Assembly (NCBI GenBank): GCA_045627185.1
Contig: JAZQNE010000016.1
Span: forward strand, 1 to 33,045
Direction: 5' to 3'
Length of the DNA: 33,045 bases
Source of the DNA: SZUA-448 sp045627185
GTDB taxonomy: Bacteria; Bacillota; Clostridia; Lachnospirales; Lachnospiraceae
Positions 32,067 through 33,045 of the stretch are shown here, piece after piece (within the stretch, counting starts at the first letter, position 1; each line of letters opens with the position of its first letter). A program made the position numbers and the translations under genes. Below the pieces are notes generated by a model that was given only the letters and a program-made list of their open reading frames with translations, was not told the origin of the DNA and did not search any database.

Positions 32067-32816
32067 ATGAACTTTTACGTTATGACTTTATTTCCCGAAC
32101 AGTTTAAGGCTGTGCTTGAATCGAGCATTATGAAACGGGCGATTGAAGCAGAGCTTATTCATGTTGAGTTAATTGATATCCGCGATTTTTCGGGAAACAA
32201 GCACAACAGAGTAGATGATTATACTTACGGCGGCGGGGCAGGAATGCTTATGGCTGCTCCACCGGTGTATAATTGTTATATGCATATCGTTGAAAAATAT
32301 GGTCTTGAAAATCCCCGTGTAATTTACCTGACACCTCAGGGCAGTGTTTTTAAGCAGGAAAAAGCAATGGAATTTTCCAAAGATACTGATATTGTCCTTC
32401 TTTGCGGGCACTATGAAGGGATTGATGAGCGTGCGCTTACACGTATTGTAACGGACTATATTTCTATTGGCGATTTTGTGCTGACAGGCGGTGAACTGCC
32501 TGCTATGATGCTTATTGACAGCATTTCAAGGCTTGTGCCGGGTGTTTTGAACAATGAAACATCGGCTGAATTTGAAAGCTTTAATGATTCACTTCTTGAA
32601 TATCCCCAGTACACAAGACCCGAGGAATTTATGGGAGAAAAGGTTCCGGAGGTGCTTCTTTCCGGGCATCATGCTAATATTGAAAAATGGAGAAGAGAAC
32701 AGTCAATAATCAGAACGGCTGAGAGAAGACCGGACCTTCTTGATAAGGCAGATCTGACTTCAAAGGAAAAGAAACTTGCCGAGTCGATTATTGCTGCAAA
32801 TGCAGAAAACAAGTGA
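32067..32816 (+). CDS. trmD: tRNA (guanine-37-N1)-methyltransferase
   Basis: Methylates G37 next to the anticodon, preventing frameshifts. A 249-residue SPOUT enzyme with the conserved DDYTYGGGAGMLM, LLCGHYEGIDER and the trefoil-knot SAM motif SIGDFVLTGGELPAM, plus the C-terminal HHANIEKWRREQS. ATG 32067 lies 6 bp after TGAGG; GTG at 32055 overlaps that site and is rejected. No rplS follows within the window, although trmD-rplS is the common order. Confidence 0.97.
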   Translation: MNFYVMTLFPEQFKAVLESSIMKRAIEAELIHVELIDIRDFSGNKHNRVDDYTYGGGAGMLMAAPPVYNCYMHIVEKYGLENPRVIYLTPQGSVFKQEKAMEFSKDTDIVLLCGHYEGIDERALTRIVTDYISIGDFVLTGGELPAMMLIDSISRLVPGVLNNETSAEFESFNDSLLEYPQYTRPEEFMGEKVPEVLLSGHHANIEKWRREQSIIRTAERRPDLLDKADLTSKEKKLAESIIAANAENK

Positions 32817-32881
32817 GTTTATGGCTCATAAAAATAAATGTATAATTTGTATGTATAATAATCTCTTTGGTACTTGCATGG

Positions 32882-32910
32882 TTGCGAAAAGTTCGGATTA
32901 TGTATATAAT
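32882..32910 (+). promoter_or_regulatory. Promoter for the gene at the right window edge
   Basis: TTGCGA (32882-32887), 17 bp, consensus TATAAT (32905-32910), about 44 bp before the next start codon. Confidence 0.65.
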
Positions 32911-32953
32911 TATTAGTGTTTAAAATTATTTATCGGTGTTAAGGAAAAAGTTT

Positions 32954-33045
32954 ATGGTAAATTACGGTATATATTTGTTAACGACGGTTGCGCTCATTCT
33001 ATTGGTATCAATTGTACGGCACAGTGCGTACATGGAAAGAAAGCG
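32954..33045 (+). CDS. N-terminus of a membrane or secreted protein (cut by window end)
   Basis: ATG 32954 with AAGGAA 7 bp upstream and a promoter before it. The 30 visible codons give MVNYGIYLLTTVALILLVS followed by IVRHSAYMERK, that is one hydrophobic helix and then a basic stretch, as in a membrane-anchored protein with its body in the cytoplasm. Too little is visible to name a family. Confidence 0.6.
   Translation, partial: MVNYGIYLLTTVALILLVSIVRHSAYMERK

Overview
The window looks like a chromosome segment of a Firmicute of class Clostridia, most like an uncultured Ruminococcaceae/Oscillospiraceae gut bacterium. The reasons are the gene order (pnp next to an M16 protease; ylxM-ffh-rpsP-khpA-rimM-trmD), strong Shine-Dalgarno sites, TTGACA/TATAAT-type promoters, clostridial-type proteins and moderate GC. 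No rRNA, tRNA, CRISPR array or IS transposase was seen.

Layout. (1) 1-1885: 3' end of pnp and an M16 zinc protease, closed by a terminator. (2) 2089-10065, plus strand: malQ, an FtsK/SpoIIIE translocase, two tandem RimK-like ATP-grasp ligases and fhs, closed by a bidirectional terminator. (3) 10256-12716: a YvyF-like zinc-ribbon protein (minus strand), divergent from a cation-diffusion-facilitator transporter and a zinc-ribbon membrane protein with a remarkable Asp/Trp-rich tail. (4) 12762-15017, minus strand: a FapA/DUF342 protein with about nine 26-residue repeats at its N-terminus. (5) 15271-24510: a hexuronate locus. uxaC and a LacI-family regulator are on the minus strand. Divergent from them are uxaE, a PfkB sugar kinase, gnd, an SDR mannonate oxidoreductase and a LarA-family nickel-pincer 2-epimerase. 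Three operator-like palindromes lie in and around the divergent promoters. (6) 24511-27442: an AT-rich accessory island with pieces of polymorphic-toxin systems: a type-44-like toxin C-terminus without a start codon, a lipoprotein (candidate immunity protein), a decayed 5' copy of the neighbouring SEC-C gene, a secreted caspase-like protein and a membrane-anchored small protein. A perfect 90-bp direct repeat bounds it. (7) 27519-32816: intact SEC-C gene, a TrmH-type RNA methyltransferase, then ylxM-ffh-rpsP-khpA-rimM-trmD. (8) 32954-end: start of a membrane protein cut by the window edge.

How the genes work together. The most exciting reading is region 5. It has the enzymes to bring glucuronate and galacturonate to mannonate, but no mannonate dehydratase (UxuA) or KDPG aldolase is present. 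Instead it has a LarA-family protein with the catalytic residues in place, a PfkB kinase and 6-phosphogluconate dehydrogenase. The LarA superfamily is known to include D-gluconate 2-epimerases, which interconvert gluconate and mannonate. The locus may therefore encode an alternative hexuronate route: fructuronate to mannonate to gluconate to 6-phosphogluconate to ribulose-5-phosphate. This is inference and testable. Region 6 is the second point of interest, as a snapshot of toxin-cassette shuffling next to housekeeping genes.
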